DNA of 64,000 nucleotides from positions 189,826-253,825 of the forward strand of contig CAYLVB010000008.1 of the NCBI GenBank assembly GCA_964387075.1. Direction: 5' to 3'. Of this stretch, positions 44,701-53,667 are shown one piece after another. The stretch's first letter is position 1; each line of letters starts with the position of its first letter. A model generated the notes under the pieces. The model was given only the letters and a program-made list of their open reading frames with translations, was not told where the DNA came from and made no database searches. The DNA is from PALSA-968 sp964387075. Lineage in GTDB: Bacteria; Bacteroidota; Bacteroidia; B-17B0; Aurantibacillaceae. Made by a program: the position numbers and the translations under genes.

Positions 44701-47624
44701 CTGTGAGGGTTTCCTCCGATTGCGGCGTCACCTGGAGCCAGGTGTATTTAAAAGGAGGTGCTACACTGGCCAGCACAACAACTACGTATTCAGCAGCTCC
44801 CTTCTCGCCAACCGCGGCTCAATGGAGAACAGATACCGTTTATTTGAACTCCTATGCGGGTCAAGGTAACGTGATGATCGCTTTCCGGAATCATGGGCAT
44901 TTTGGACAAGTACTTTACCTTGACAACATCAATATCGCAGGCTCCGGCTCCGGATCAGCACCCAGCGCTTCTTTCTCTGTACCGGGAACCAGGTGCAGCG
45001 GACAAAGCTTCACTTTAACGGATGCTTCAACCAATGCACCAACCGCATGGTCATGGACCTTAACCGGAGGAAGCCCTGCAACGTCAACTTCACAAAACCC
45101 TGTTGTTACTTATACAGCGGCAGGTACCTATACAGTAAGTTTGGTTGCAACGAATGGATTTGGATCCAGCTCTCCTGCTACACAAACCATCAGCGTTACC
45201 GCTACACCAACAGTTACTGCAGTAGCTTCACCAACTACCATCTGTTCGGGACAAAGCACAACTTTGACCGGCGGTGGCGCTACTAATTATACATGGGCAC
45301 CTGGCGGCGCTACAACCAGCACAGTAAGTGTGAGTCCAACTTCACCCACCACGTATACTGTAACGGGTACCACGGGAAGCTGTACAAACACAAGAACAGT
45401 AACGGTGAATGTGAATGCCACCCCAACCGTAACGGTCAATAGTCCTACGATCTGTTCTGGACAAAGCACAACGCTTACGGCCAGCGGCGCAACCACCTAT
45501 TCCTGGAATACAGGCCCTACTACAACTACGATCAGTGTTAGTCCGGTGCTAACAACCACCTATATGGTTACCGGAACAACTTCGGGTTGCAGCAATCCAA
45601 GAACCGCAACGGTTACTGTGAACGCCACACCTACCGTTACCGCGGTGGCGGCATCGCCTACCATCTGTTCGGGACAAAGCACAACTTTGACCGGCGGCGG
45701 CGCCACGAATTATACCTGGATGCCGGGAGGAACCACAACAAGTACAATGAATGTTTCTCCAACCAGCCCTACTACTTATACGTTAACGGGATCCAGCCTG
45801 GGCTGCACCGCCACCAGAACAGTTTCTGTGGGTGTGAACCCAACACCAACCGTGAACGCCACGGCCGCGTCGGGCACAATTTGCGCGGGACAAAACACAA
45901 CTTTAACAGGAAGCGGCGCGACGAATTATACCTGGATGCCTGGCGGAGCCACCACCGCGACAATAAATGTTTCGCCAACATCTCCTACCACATACACACT
46001 CACGGGTGCTACTGGATCCTGTTCTGCAACAAGGACAGTTACGGTGAACGTAACGCCTAATCCAACTATTACGCTGGTGAGCCCGAACATTTGTGCAGGA
46101 CAAACCTGGACGCTCACCGCGAGTGGGGCCACAACATATAGCTGGAACACAGGTGCCACAACGCCAACCATTTCCATTACGCCGCCGGGAACAACCGTGT
46201 ACACGGTTACAGGAACCACTTCGGGTTGCAGTACTGTGAAGACGGCAACTGTTACTGTATTATCTAATCCTACTGTTACTGTGAATTCCACGACCATATG
46301 TTCGGGAACCAATGCTACGCTTACAGCTAATGGCGCATCAAACTATACCTGGTCGCCGGGTGGGGCCACAACTTCAACTCTCAGCGTGTCTCCCTCGTCA
46401 ACCACGGTGTATACGGTTACCGGCAATACCATGGGCTGCAATAATGTGAATACTTCAACAGTAACAGTAAATGCTACGCCAACAGTGAATGTGAATTCAA
46501 CCACGATCTGCTCCGGTAACCCCGGAACGCTGAACGCTTCGGGCGCTACGACGTATTCCTGGAGCCCGGGTACGGGTTTAAGTGCAACCACTGGCTCAAG
46601 TGTTACCGCGAACCCGGGAAGTACCACTGTGTACACCATCACAGGAACCACGGGTTCCTGCAGCAGTTCATCGACTTCAACGGTTACCGTAGTTGCTAAT
46701 TTAACGGTAACGGTTAACAGCGCGGCCATATGCGCGGGAGGAACGGCCACATTAACAGCTTCGGGCGCTTCTACCTACACATGGGATACAGGATCGAACA
46801 GTACCAGCATTACCGTGAGCCCCGCTTCTACCACGGTGTATACGGTTAGCGGTTCTTCGGGATCGTGCAATAACACGAACACCGCTACAGTGACCGTGAA
46901 TTCTTTACCGAATGTAAATGCGGTAGCCGGCGGAACAGTTTGTGCAGGCAGCGCGGCCAGCTTATCTGCAAGCGGTGCAACATCGTACACCTGGAATCCG
47001 GGTGGTGCAACAGGTTCTCCGGTTACTGTCAATCCAACTATAACAACCATTTATACGGTTACAGGCGATGACGGAACCTGTACGAACACCGCTACCACCA
47101 CTGTTAACGTGAACGCTTTGCCGGGAATCGGTGTAAGCGCCGTGCAGGATACGATCTGTGTAGGGAACTCAACAGGTATTACCGCGAGCGGAGGTATCAG
47201 TTATAGCTGGACTCCAGGTACAGGGTTAAGTTCTACCACAGCAACAACGGTGGTTGCCAATCCAACCATAACCACCACGTATACCGTTACAGGAACCGAC
47301 AACAATGGTTGTGCAAACACGGCCGCTATTCAGATCATCGTTAACGGCTGCACGGGTCTCATCAGCAATACAGGCCATATGCAATTAGGCGTTTATCCGA
47401 ACCCGAACCACGGAAGTTTTGTGGTGAATATTCCTCCCGGTAAAGCCGAATACCAGTTGGAGATGTTCAACGCCCTTGGAGAACTCGTCTATAAAGATAA
47501 AGTGCAGGCCCAGAGCGATCCCGTGCAAAAATCAATTACATTAGCGCCCGAGAACAAAGGAGTCTATCTATTGAACATCAACTCCGCTCTCGGTAAACAG
47601 GTTTACAGAATAATAGTAGAATAG
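41757..47624 (+). CDS. Giant surface protein: BNR-type repeats, PKD, Ig-like repeats, T9SS sorting domain
   Basis: The 1955-residue protein has a signal peptide (NKLLVSFSAILVFLFVCA). Residues about 100-795 are sialidase/sortilin-type beta-propeller repeats with 'S-x-D/N-x-G-x-T-W' boxes (STNGGASWN, TTNGGTNWN, STNQGTNWS). A PKD domain follows (about 800-885), a beta-sandwich resembling MAM/CUB-type modules (890-1065), a second PKD (1066-1145), ten Ig-like repeats (about 1150-1863), and a type A sorting domain (LGVYPNPNHGSFVVNI to IIVE, about 1873-1955). The ATG at 41757 is chosen because earlier starts lie before an upstream hydrophobic stretch not typical of a signal. It is followed 5 bp later by a paralogue. 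Likely an adhesin or enzyme on the cell surface; catalytic residues were not identified. Confidence 0.9.
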   Translation: MNKLLVSFSAILVFLFVCAQGQAQKKREMNFQDPTENFYSIQKRMNKHFQKHEKEEERERQERVRDGKQKPGDGEEEEMAGYELYKRWEYYMAPRVYPSGDVSLAHRAVEEFNTWQQQHAQNKMGGGGNVIQSTTWQPLGPMGDPTGGNAGRINVVRFDPVNSNGLWVCAPDGGLWNSANNGGSWTTGTDNLSPIGSSDVAFDPTNSQIMYLATGDGDAGDTKSIGVLKSTNGGASWNTTGMVWTTNQNRRIYKLLINPQNPNVILAATNIGIYRTTNAGATWGVVGAAGSYTDIEYKPGDTTTVYSVSTSLFGLGTTSFCKSTNGGATWSSTATGLPASANCIRFAIAVTPANSAYVYLLAGNSTVYGFYGFYRSTNSGTSFTSMATTPNLLGWSSTGNDAAQGGQAWYDLAIAVSPTNANEVIVGGVNIWRTTNGGTNWNLFGHWTGSGAPYVHADIHYLEYKSSNTIYVGCDGGVFYTTNGGASFAAINGTMNIAQMYKMGNSASSYSLAIAGHQDNGTNLFTGGWNRTLGGDGMAAFIDWNNNQVMYGEQYNGSFNRTLNGGANWSAITTGLSGTAPWNTPWHQDPNTANTLYAGRTQMFRSTNQGTNWSQIGTITGTTTVTEFAVAPSNSQVIYVIKGGTTAQGGNALWKTTNGGTNWTNITGTLPVASAAMTWVAVDNTDPNNAWVTFSGFSAADKVYQTTNGGTSWTNYSTGLPNLPVNCITYWNNTNDGLYVGCDVGVYYRDASQSSWTIYNTGLPNVTIADLAIYYPLGKLRAATYGRGMWEVDLVNNGAMAPIANFTADRVNICAGMTVNFTDISTFGPTGWSWIFQNGTPGTSTAQNPSIVYNTPGTYSVQLTATNSNGSDAEVKTLYITVSPINALPLVEGFQGGTFPPTNWQNYDDKTDGLRWARSATVGKASTASTYYDNYNLDATGSYDELRTPKYNFSGFSTIKLYFDVAYAVYDNALPQYNDSMSVRVSSDCGVTWSQVYLKGGATLASTTTTYSAAPFSPTAAQWRTDTVYLNSYAGQGNVMIAFRNHGHFGQVLYLDNINIAGSGSGSAPSASFSVPGTRCSGQSFTLTDASTNAPTAWSWTLTGGSPATSTSQNPVVTYTAAGTYTVSLVATNGFGSSSPATQTISVTATPTVTAVASPTTICSGQSTTLTGGGATNYTWAPGGATTSTVSVSPTSPTTYTVTGTTGSCTNTRTVTVNVNATPTVTVNSPTICSGQSTTLTASGATTYSWNTGPTTTTISVSPVLTTTYMVTGTTSGCSNPRTATVTVNATPTVTAVAASPTICSGQSTTLTGGGATNYTWMPGGTTTSTMNVSPTSPTTYTLTGSSLGCTATRTVSVGVNPTPTVNATAASGTICAGQNTTLTGSGATNYTWMPGGATTATINVSPTSPTTYTLTGATGSCSATRTVTVNVTPNPTITLVSPNICAGQTWTLTASGATTYSWNTGATTPTISITPPGTTVYTVTGTTSGCSTVKTATVTVLSNPTVTVNSTTICSGTNATLTANGASNYTWSPGGATTSTLSVSPSSTTVYTVTGNTMGCNNVNTSTVTVNATPTVNVNSTTICSGNPGTLNASGATTYSWSPGTGLSATTGSSVTANPGSTTVYTITGTTGSCSSSSTSTVTVVANLTVTVNSAAICAGGTATLTASGASTYTWDTGSNSTSITVSPASTTVYTVSGSSGSCNNTNTATVTVNSLPNVNAVAGGTVCAGSAASLSASGATSYTWNPGGATGSPVTVNPTITTIYTVTGDDGTCTNTATTTVNVNALPGIGVSAVQDTICVGNSTGITASGGISYSWTPGTGLSSTTATTVVANPTITTTYTVTGTDNNGCANTAAIQIIVNGCTGLISNTGHMQLGVYPNPNHGSFVVNIPPGKAEYQLEMFNALGELVYKDKVQAQSDPVQKSITLAPENKGVYLLNINSALGKQVYRIIVE
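45204..47346 (+). repeat. Ten tandem Ig-like coding repeats
   Basis: Ten in-frame units of about 200-230 bp encode segments beginning PTVTVNS-(T)TICSG, passing through TLTASGATTYSW and ending YTVTGTTGSC. Copies 1 and 3 share long near-identical DNA runs (CGGGACAAAGCACAACTTTG is common), showing recent duplication or conversion. Some units are more degenerate (VCAGSAASLSASGATSYTWN, ICVGNSTGITASGGISYSW). Confidence 0.9.
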
Positions 47625-47629
47625 GATAC

Positions 47630-50600
47630 ATGAAAAAATCTCAATTTATCGCGGGGCTGCTTTTTGCGGCCCTTAGCGTTTCTGCGCAGCAGGATTTTGT
47701 AGAAAAAACACTCGATAGCCAGGGCGCTTCTTTCTGGGACAGACAAAATGCTTTCCATGAATACTGGAAGACACACGACAGGAACGAAAAAGGAAAGGGA
47801 TACAAAGCTTTCAGCCGCTGGGAATATATGATGCGCAGCCGGATAGACGCCAGCGGGTTCATTCCCGATCCAATGGCCGCGCTCAACGAATGGACAAAGG
47901 CGCAGGCGCAATTCAAGGTCTCCAAAGACGGTAAACAAGTAAGCGCAGCGCAAGCTACCGCGCAATGGCAATACATAGGTCCTGCAAATGGAGTTCCCGT
48001 TAACGGTGGAGCCGGCCGTTTATGTTTCATCACTTTCGATCCGGTAACACCAAGTACCATGTGGGTGGGTTCGCCCGGAGGCGGACTGTGGAAAAGCACC
48101 AACTCGGGCGCGAACTGGACCGTGGTCAATGACCAGCTTCCTAACCTGGGGGCGGCTCACCTCGCAGTAGATCCAACGAATAGCAATGTCATGTACCTGT
48201 CAACCGGCGACCGCGATGCAGGCGATAATTACAGCGTAGGCCTTCTAAAAAGTATTGACGGAGGGTTGACCTGGAGCACTACCGGCCTCAGCTATAACGT
48301 CACACAAATGCGCAACGTGAACTGCGTGCTGATCGATTACACCAACACCCAGATATTGTACGCCGCAACCAGCCAGGGTATTTACAAAAGCGTGGATGGT
48401 GGTGTGAATTGGCTAAACGTAAAATCAGGCGGCTATAAGGATCTTAAGTTCAAGCCGGGCGATAAGAATACCATTTACGCTTGTGGGAACGGGTTTACGC
48501 GCACAACAAACGCGGGCGCCACCTGGTCGAATGTCAGCTTCCCAAACCCCAACGCTAATTCAATAAGCCGCGTGGCTATGGCGGTTACCCCGGCCGATCC
48601 TACTGCTGTCTATGTTTTGGGTGGACAAGGCCCGTCCGGCAGTTATGGTTTCGCGGGATTTTATAAGTCCAATAACTCGGGCGTTTCATTCACAAAAACC
48701 TGTTCTTCTCCCAATCTTTTGGGGTGGGCAGATGATGGCAGCGATGTTGGCGGACAGGCCTGGTATGATCTTGCGGTGGCGGTTGATCCCACAGATCCCA
48801 ATGAAGTGATCTGCGGCGGCGTAAACACCTGGAAAAGCACAGATGGAGGCACAAGCTTCAGTTTAAATACGCACTGGTGGGGAAATGGCGCGCCCTATGT
48901 GCATGCGGATACTCATGTCATCGAATACTTTCCGGGAATGCCGGGCAATATACTCATCGGTTGTGATGGCGGACTTTATTCAACAACAGATGATGGCCTC
49001 AGTTGGGGAATGATCAGTGATGGTTTGCAGATAGGCCAACAGTATCGTTTAGGCGTTTCGCAAACGAATGTTGATCTAACGCTTACCGGCTGGCAGGACA
49101 ACGGCACCAGTTTAACCAACCAGGGAAGTTCCGTTTCCAACTATATATTGGGCGGTGATGGCATGGAGTGCGCGATCGACCCCACCAATGCCACTATCAT
49201 GTATGGAGCTATACAATATGGACTGGTATTCAGGTCTACGAACTCAGGAAATAACTTTACACAGATCGCCAGCGATAACGGTGTTGGGGTTGATGAACAG
49301 GGCGACTGGATCACACCTTATGCTGTCGATCCCAACACACCTACCACGATCTATATTGCCAAGAACCAGGTTTACAAATCAACGAACTCGGGCGGCAGCT
49401 TTGCCACACTTACCAGTTTGCCTGCCAGTTCCAATAAGTTCATTTCAGTGGTGGTTGCGCCTTCCAACAGCAATTATGTATACGCGTCAAAGAACAATGA
49501 AATATGGCTTACTACCAACGGCAGTACTTTTAACCAGGTTACATTGCCGAATGGTAATCTTACCTATCTATGTGTAGATCCGCAGAACGAGCAACACATA
49601 TGGGCCACTATTGGCGGGTACACCGCAGGGGTAAAGGTCTTTTACAGTGCGAACGCCGGGCAAACATGGACCAACATCAGCGGAAACCTTCCCAACCTGC
49701 CGGCTAACTGCATTACCTACGGGCCGGGTACCAACGACGGTGTATATGTAGGTACCGACATTGGTGTTTATTACAAGGACAATACACTCCCGAACTGGGT
49801 TTTTTACAGTAATGGGTTGCCCAATGTGATCATCGATGAATTGGAATTTCAGCAATCATCAAATAAATTGCGCGCGGCAACCTATGGTCGCGGTTTGTGG
49901 GAGGTTGACGCGTATACGTCGCCAGCCACACCGCCTGTTGCGGCATTCAGCTCCAATAAAACCAACGTGTGTTACGGGTTTTCGGTAGATTTTTATGATA
50001 ACTCGGCCAACCTCCCTTCTTCATGGAACTGGACCTTTACCGGCGGAAATCCGGCAACATCCACAAACCAGTCTCCAACCATCACCTATTCAGCACCTGG
50101 AACTTACCCGGTTAAACTGGTTGTAACAAATAACATGGGCGCAGATAGTTCGGAGATACTGAGTTACATCAATGTTTTGCCGGCACCAGTAGTAACCATG
50201 TCGAGCGACACCACAATTTGTAAGGGAGATTCCGCCCATTTGTGCGCGTTTGGCGGCACGCAATACATCTGGACACCTATTAACGGATTACCAAATTTTT
50301 ACAGGCAATGCCCGGCGGCGGCGGCGGCCGTTACAAGAACTTATTCTGCAACAGTCAATGATATCAATGGCTGCCAGGGAATAGGAACTGTAAAAGTTAC
50401 CGTGATCGCGCCCCCATCCAATCCAACGGTTTTCCAGGTATTAGATACACTTTGTGCAAATCCGGCCACCGGTGTTAGTTACCAATGGTATTACAATGGC
50501 AGCCCGATGCCGAATGACACGAATCGATGCGTTCATATAACCCAGAACGGAACTTATAGTGTTACAATTGTAGATACTTCATTATGCCAGTACACATACA

Positions 50601-50899
50601 CCTCTACGGGCTTTAACGTTGTAAATATCGGCGTCAAAACATGGTCAAAGGTCTCAGGTATAGAAATGTATCCAAACCCCGCCCAATCACTTATAAATGT
50701 GAAATTTGCCAATGAAGGCCTGTATCAGGTTAAAATTTACAGCGCCATCGGCGCCCTGGCCTATACCCAATTCATGCAAGCCGGGTCGAATTCAGCGGAG
50801 ATAATTAAACTGTCGCTTCTACCCGGGGTGTATATTGTGGATATCAGCGAAAACGGCAAAAAAAGTGTTTATAACCATAAGCTCATAATTGTCGAATAA
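47630..50899 (+). CDS. Surface BNR-repeat protein with PKD and T9SS sorting domain (paralogue of preceding gene)
   Basis: The 1089-residue protein starts with a signal peptide (MKKSQFIAGLLFAALSVSAQ). Residues about 30-765 mirror the N-terminal propeller part of the preceding giant: YIGPANGVPVNGGAGR, MWVGSPGGGLWKSTNSGANW, GDRDAGDNYSVGLLKS, WYDLAVAVDPTDPNEVICGG and LRAATYGRGLWEVD all have close equivalents there. A PKD domain (767-850), one Ig-like repeat (ICKGDSAHLCAFGGTQYIW, about 855-935), a further beta module and a sorting domain (MYPNPAQSLINVKF to IIVE, about 1015-1089) follow. The pair is a tandem duplication sharing an operon (5-bp gap). Export through SprA is expected. Confidence 0.9.
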   Translation: MKKSQFIAGLLFAALSVSAQQDFVEKTLDSQGASFWDRQNAFHEYWKTHDRNEKGKGYKAFSRWEYMMRSRIDASGFIPDPMAALNEWTKAQAQFKVSKDGKQVSAAQATAQWQYIGPANGVPVNGGAGRLCFITFDPVTPSTMWVGSPGGGLWKSTNSGANWTVVNDQLPNLGAAHLAVDPTNSNVMYLSTGDRDAGDNYSVGLLKSIDGGLTWSTTGLSYNVTQMRNVNCVLIDYTNTQILYAATSQGIYKSVDGGVNWLNVKSGGYKDLKFKPGDKNTIYACGNGFTRTTNAGATWSNVSFPNPNANSISRVAMAVTPADPTAVYVLGGQGPSGSYGFAGFYKSNNSGVSFTKTCSSPNLLGWADDGSDVGGQAWYDLAVAVDPTDPNEVICGGVNTWKSTDGGTSFSLNTHWWGNGAPYVHADTHVIEYFPGMPGNILIGCDGGLYSTTDDGLSWGMISDGLQIGQQYRLGVSQTNVDLTLTGWQDNGTSLTNQGSSVSNYILGGDGMECAIDPTNATIMYGAIQYGLVFRSTNSGNNFTQIASDNGVGVDEQGDWITPYAVDPNTPTTIYIAKNQVYKSTNSGGSFATLTSLPASSNKFISVVVAPSNSNYVYASKNNEIWLTTNGSTFNQVTLPNGNLTYLCVDPQNEQHIWATIGGYTAGVKVFYSANAGQTWTNISGNLPNLPANCITYGPGTNDGVYVGTDIGVYYKDNTLPNWVFYSNGLPNVIIDELEFQQSSNKLRAATYGRGLWEVDAYTSPATPPVAAFSSNKTNVCYGFSVDFYDNSANLPSSWNWTFTGGNPATSTNQSPTITYSAPGTYPVKLVVTNNMGADSSEILSYINVLPAPVVTMSSDTTICKGDSAHLCAFGGTQYIWTPINGLPNFYRQCPAAAAAVTRTYSATVNDINGCQGIGTVKVTVIAPPSNPTVFQVLDTLCANPATGVSYQWYYNGSPMPNDTNRCVHITQNGTYSVTIVDTSLCQYTYTSTGFNVVNIGVKTWSKVSGIEMYPNPAQSLINVKFANEGLYQVKIYSAIGALAYTQFMQAGSNSAEIIKLSLLPGVYIVDISENGKKSVYNHKLIIVE

Positions 50900-50901
50900 A
50901 A

Positions 50902-50932
50902 TTTCCTTTTTCAAAAGGAGATGTTAAATTTG
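50902..50932 (+). promoter_or_regulatory. Candidate nuo operon promoter
   Basis: TAAATTTG (50925-50932) is an exact TAnnTTTG match with TTTC (50902-50905) 19 nt upstream; the nuoA ATG follows 20 nt later. A small palindrome CCTTTTTCAAAAGG (50905-50918) sits between the boxes and may end the upstream transcript or bind a regulator. Confidence 0.6.
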
Positions 50933-50952
50933 TCTGGTTTTAAAACTAAAGC

Positions 50953-51324
50953 ATGACATCGAGCTCCCCTGTTGATTACCTGCCTATCGTTCTAATGTTA
51001 ATGGTTGCGGTTGGTTTCGTGGTAACTACCATGTTAGCAACGCATTACCTGGGCCCTAAACGCAAAACCAAGATCAAGCTAGAAAGTTTTGAGTGCGGTA
51101 TTGAAACGCATGGCAACGCGCGTTTGCCTTTTTCCATTAAATACTTTCTCGTAGCCATTCTTTTTGTGTTGTTTGATATCGAGGTGATCTTTATGTACCC
51201 CTGGGCGGTTAACTTTAAAGAGCTTGGCCTCACCGGTATTTTAGAAATGTTCACGTTTGTTGGGTTGCTTTTGGTTGGCTTCTACTACATGATAGCCAAG
51301 AAAGCATTGAAGTGGGAAGAATAA
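50953..51324 (+). CDS. nuoA: NADH-quinone oxidoreductase subunit A
   Basis: The 123-residue membrane subunit of complex I has three helices and the family signature FDIEVIFMYPWAVNF (second helix) after GPKRKTKIKLESFECGIETH. It sits near the quinone site at the junction of membrane and peripheral arms. First gene of a compact nuo operon, 12 bp before nuoB. Confidence 0.97.
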   Translation: MTSSSPVDYLPIVLMLMVAVGFVVTTMLATHYLGPKRKTKIKLESFECGIETHGNARLPFSIKYFLVAILFVLFDIEVIFMYPWAVNFKELGLTGILEMFTFVGLLLVGFYYMIAKKALKWEE

Positions 51325-51336
51325 AAAATTGAATAC

Positions 51337-51900
51337 ATGAGCAAGGGATTAACGAAAAGAACCAAAATAGAAATTGCCAAAAGTCCGGAAGGCCTGGAAG
51401 GCCCGGGTTTTTTTGCCTCTAAACTGGAAGACGTGATCGGGTTGGCACGCGCAAATTCTTTATGGCCGTTGCCTTTTGCTACTTCCTGCTGTGGCATTGA
51501 GTTCATGGCCACCATGGCCAGCAATTACGATATGGCGCGCTTTGGCGCCGAGCGTTTAAGTTTCTCTCCGCGCCAGGCAGATCTTTTAATGGTGATGGGA
51601 ACCATCGCGAAAAAAATGGGACCCACCCTTCGCCAGGTGTACGAACAAATGGCCGAACCCAAATGGGTTCTTTCGGTGGGCGCCTGCGCCTCCAGCGGCG
51701 GAATATTTGATACGTATTCTGTATTACAGGGTATTGATCGGATCATTCCTGTTGACGTTTACGTTCCCGGTTGCCCGCCACGCCCCGAGCAAATCCTCGA
51801 AGGCATCATGAAGATCCAGGAACTGGCCAAGAACGAATCGCTGCGCCGCCGTAATTCAGACGAATACAAACGCATGCTCAATTCATACGGAATAGAATAA
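51337..51900 (+). CDS. nuoB: NADH-quinone oxidoreductase subunit B
   Basis: NuoB (187 residues) holds the terminal [4Fe-4S] cluster N2 that passes electrons to quinone. Ligands are visible: tandem Cys51-Cys52 in ATSCCGIEFMATM, Cys117 in SVGACASSGG and Cys146 in YVPGCPPRPE. The stop overlaps the nuoC ATG by one base (TAATG). Confidence 0.97.
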   Translation: MSKGLTKRTKIEIAKSPEGLEGPGFFASKLEDVIGLARANSLWPLPFATSCCGIEFMATMASNYDMARFGAERLSFSPRQADLLMVMGTIAKKMGPTLRQVYEQMAEPKWVLSVGACASSGGIFDTYSVLQGIDRIIPVDVYVPGCPPRPEQILEGIMKIQELAKNESLRRRNSDEYKRMLNSYGIE

Positions 51901-52403
51901 TGGAGAAGAAAGAACTTTTGAATTTGGTAGACGCGAAGCTGAAAGAAAAATTTCATGGCAGCATCGAATCATCGGAGCTACTTTACGATTTTCCGGTTTT
52001 TACCATCAACAAAGAACATGTGCACGAGGCGCTTGCGTTTTTGAAAACTGACGACGACCTCAATTTCCATTTTCTTACCGATCTTACCGGCATTCAAACC
52101 GCCGACGAAAAACAATTGGGCGTTATTTACCATTTGCACAATATGGTGAAGAACTACCGCATTCGCGTAAAAACATTCTTCCCAATGAGCAATCCTGAAA
52201 TTCCTACTGCCACTGATCTGTGGAAAGGGGCGAACTGGATGGAACGCGAGACCTACGATTTTTTTGGTGTGAAATTCAAAGGACACCCCAATTTGAAACG
52301 CATTTTGAATGTGGACGAAATGGACATCTATCCGCTGAGGAAAGAATACCCGCTTGAAGATCAATCGCGTGATGATAAGGATGACCGCATGTTTGGAAGA
52401 TAA
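51900..52403 (+). CDS. nuoC: NADH-quinone oxidoreductase subunit C
   Basis: The 167-residue soluble subunit has the signature WMERETYDFFGVKFKGHPNL followed by KRIL. It packs against NuoD in the Q module. It is separate from nuoD, unlike the fused NuoCD of enterobacteria. nuoD starts 38 bp later after an AAGT-type repeat-like gap. Confidence 0.97.
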   Translation: MEKKELLNLVDAKLKEKFHGSIESSELLYDFPVFTINKEHVHEALAFLKTDDDLNFHFLTDLTGIQTADEKQLGVIYHLHNMVKNYRIRVKTFFPMSNPEIPTATDLWKGANWMERETYDFFGVKFKGHPNLKRILNVDEMDIYPLRKEYPLEDQSRDDKDDRMFGR

Positions 52404-52441
52404 GTGATATAGAAGTCAAAAGTTAACAGTCAGAAGAGAGA

Positions 52442-53656
52442 ATGGCGAAAAAAGAAAATAAAGGAGCTGCGTTACCGGAGGATACGATCGAGAAGGAATT
52501 TTCGATCCTCAACCTGGGGCCTACGCATCCTGCCACACACGGTATCTTTCAGAACGTTTTGAAAATGGATGGCGAGATCATCCATGAAGCTACACCAACC
52601 GTTGGATACATTCACCGCGCATTCGAGAAGCTGGCCGAGCGCCGTCCTTACGCGCAAATTACCCCTATCACCGATCGCCTCAATTACTGTTCGTCGCCCA
52701 TCAACAACATGGGTTGGTACATGACCGTTGAGAAACTGATCAAAGCAGAAATTCCCAAACGTGCCGAGTACATGCGCGTGATCATCATGGAACTGTCACG
52801 TATTGCCGATCACCTGATCTGTAATTCGGTTATCGGTGTGGATACCGGTGCAATGACTGGCTTCCTGTACATCTTCCAGTGGCGTGAAAAAATTTACGAT
52901 ATCTACGAAGACATTTGCGGCGCACGTTTAACTACGAACATCGGTAGGATCGGCGGATTTGATACAGATTTCCCCGCGAAGACATGGGATAAGATCCGCA
53001 GCTTCGTGAAAGAATATCCAAAAGCGCTACAGGAGTTCGCTAATTTATTGGAGCGCAACAAAATTTTTATGGACCGCACAATTAACTGCGGGCCGATCAG
53101 TGCCGAAATGGCTTTGGATTACAGTTTCACCGGCCCGAACTTACGCGCGGCAGGTGTAGATTACGATGTGCGTGTTTCTGACCCGTATTCATCTTACCAG
53201 GATTTTGATTTCATTATCCCCGTTGGAACCAGCGGCGATACCTACGACCGTTTCATGGTACGCCAGGAGGAAATGTGGCAATCATTAAAGATCATTGAAC
53301 AGGCTTTGAAGAATATGCCCGACGGACCAACGCACGCCAACATCCCCGCTTTTTATTTGCCTCCGAAACACGAGGTGTACAATAACATGGAAGCTTTGAT
53401 CTATCACTTTAAAATTGTGATGGGCGAGACCGATATTCCACCAGGAGAGATCTATCATGCGGTTGAAGGCGGTAACGGCGAATTAGGGTATTATCTGGTG
53501 AGCGATGGGGGAAGAACTCCGTATCGTTTGCATTTCCGCAGGCCCTGCTTCATTTATTACCAGGCTTACCCGGAGATGATCAAAGGAAGTATGTTAAGCG
53601 ATGCGATCATTACTATGAGCAGCATGAATGTTATTGCAGGAGAATTAGACGCGTAA
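52442..53656 (+). CDS. nuoD: NADH-quinone oxidoreductase subunit D
   Basis: The 404-residue 49-kDa-type subunit lines the quinone cavity. Features include LNLGPTHPATHGIFQNVLKM, GYIHRAFEKLAERRPYAQ and the C-terminal GELDA. The N-terminus has a short charged extension (residues 1-20). It follows nuoC and precedes nuoE by 11 bp. Confidence 0.97.
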   Translation: MAKKENKGAALPEDTIEKEFSILNLGPTHPATHGIFQNVLKMDGEIIHEATPTVGYIHRAFEKLAERRPYAQITPITDRLNYCSSPINNMGWYMTVEKLIKAEIPKRAEYMRVIIMELSRIADHLICNSVIGVDTGAMTGFLYIFQWREKIYDIYEDICGARLTTNIGRIGGFDTDFPAKTWDKIRSFVKEYPKALQEFANLLERNKIFMDRTINCGPISAEMALDYSFTGPNLRAAGVDYDVRVSDPYSSYQDFDFIIPVGTSGDTYDRFMVRQEEMWQSLKIIEQALKNMPDGPTHANIPAFYLPPKHEVYNNMEALIYHFKIVMGETDIPPGEIYHAVEGGNGELGYYLVSDGGRTPYRLHFRRPCFIYYQAYPEMIKGSMLSDAIITMSSMNVIAGELDA

Positions 53657-53667
53657 AATAAATTACT

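Noticed and set aside
42026..47050. Several Val/Thr-rich minus-strand frames opposite the giant repeat protein
   Set aside because: They repeat with the period of the coding repeats and have no independent features.
45204..47346. Possible CRISPR-like array
   Set aside because: Units are about 200-230 bp, in frame and protein coding; there are no short conserved repeats with unique spacers.
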